A stretch of DNA of 22,889 bases from Anaerolineales bacterium UBA3905 (GTDB taxonomy: Bacteria; Chloroflexota; Anaerolineae; Caldilineales; Caldilineaceae), in the NCBI GenBank assembly GCA_002391565.1, contig DGFH01000145.1, forward strand, positions 1-22,889, in the 5' to 3' direction. The notes under the pieces were generated by a model that did no database searches, was not told where the DNA came from, and saw nothing but the letters and a program-made list of their open reading frames with translations. The position numbers were made by a program, and so were the translations under genes. Each line of letters opens with the position of its first letter. Position 1 is the stretch's first letter. Below are positions 22,729-22,889 of the stretch, one piece after another.

Positions 22729-22889
22729 GCGGTTGCCTCCCCCTCGCCGGGCATGTATTCCTGGCCGCGCAACGCCGGGGGGAGTAGATCGGCAATGGCA
22801 GCCATGATCTCGCGCGTGTAGCTGCGCAACGAACGCCGATCCCCTGCATCGGCTGGCGGCGGCAACGGGTTGCCGACGCGCGCCTCCAC
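22725..22889 (-). CDS. C-terminal fragment of a second PlsC-like acyltransferase (cut by window edge)
   Basis: The last 54 codons of an open minus frame enter from the right edge. They read VEARVGNPLPP, then REIMAAIADLLPPALRGQEY. The VGNPLP strand and the terminal helix with LLPP-LRG closely resemble the end of the downstream plsC product (FGEPVP, then LLPPDRRGYY), so it is very likely a tandem paralogue. The stop overlaps the next start by 4 bp. Catalytic motifs lie outside the window. Confidence 0.75.

Overview
The window reads as a high-GC bacterial chromosome segment, most plausibly from a Chloroflexota member of the Caldilinea/Anaerolineae type. That placement rests on overall gene style (a very large FtsX-type permease, a radical SAM/helix-hairpin-helix protein, 7-bp repeats in spacers) and was not tested by any search. 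Most genes are GC-rich. The stretch of about 5.05-6.8 kb is visibly more AT-rich and looks acquired.

Layout. (1) 1-1.9 kb, metal and vitamin homeostasis, all on the minus strand: a cobalamin riboswitch with its own promoter, whose target gene lies off the left edge; a ZnuA/TroA-type metal-binding lipoprotein behind a perfect 17-bp Fur-type palindrome; and a Fur-family regulator that may bind it. (2) 2.0-6.8 kb, a regulatory/toxin-antitoxin zone: a fused XRE-ImmA/IrrE protein followed by a truncated PIN-domain remnant; a VapBC pair that appears to be transcribed leaderless; a minus-strand run of three small genes (DUF3892, an unrecognised 86-aa protein, DUF2188); and, divergent from that run, a split XRE repressor plus ImmA/IrrE metalloprotease pair. 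(3) 6.8-12.3 kb, a type I restriction-modification operon in the order hsdR-hsdM-hsdS with overlapping genes. HsdR carries an unexpected carboxypeptidase-regulatory-like beta-sandwich, and HsdM carries a coiled-coil insertion. (4) 12.3-13.0 kb, a spacer with a perfect 10-bp hairpin. (5) 13.0-18.0 kb, a MacB/LolD-type ABC ATPase and its 1403-aa permease, separated by nine tandem 7-bp repeats. (6) 18.0-18.3 kb, wreckage of a two-gene nucleotidyltransferase module. (7) 18.4-21.8 kb, a radical SAM/HhH DNA-repair-type gene behind a LexA-like box, divergent from dtd, then an aldo/keto reductase and a conserved-looking hypothetical gene. (8) 21.8-22.9 kb, hairpin-rich convergent spacer and two tandem PlsC-type acyltransferases, the second cut by the window edge.

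The 2-12 kb part resembles a defence/mobile-gene island: restriction-modification, VapBC, two XRE/ImmA systems and decayed PIN material. The most interesting candidates are the XRE/ImmA switch facing a three-small-protein operon with matching operator-like half sites, the Ig-like domain embedded in HsdR, and the SOS-type box sitting inside the promoter of the radical SAM repair gene.
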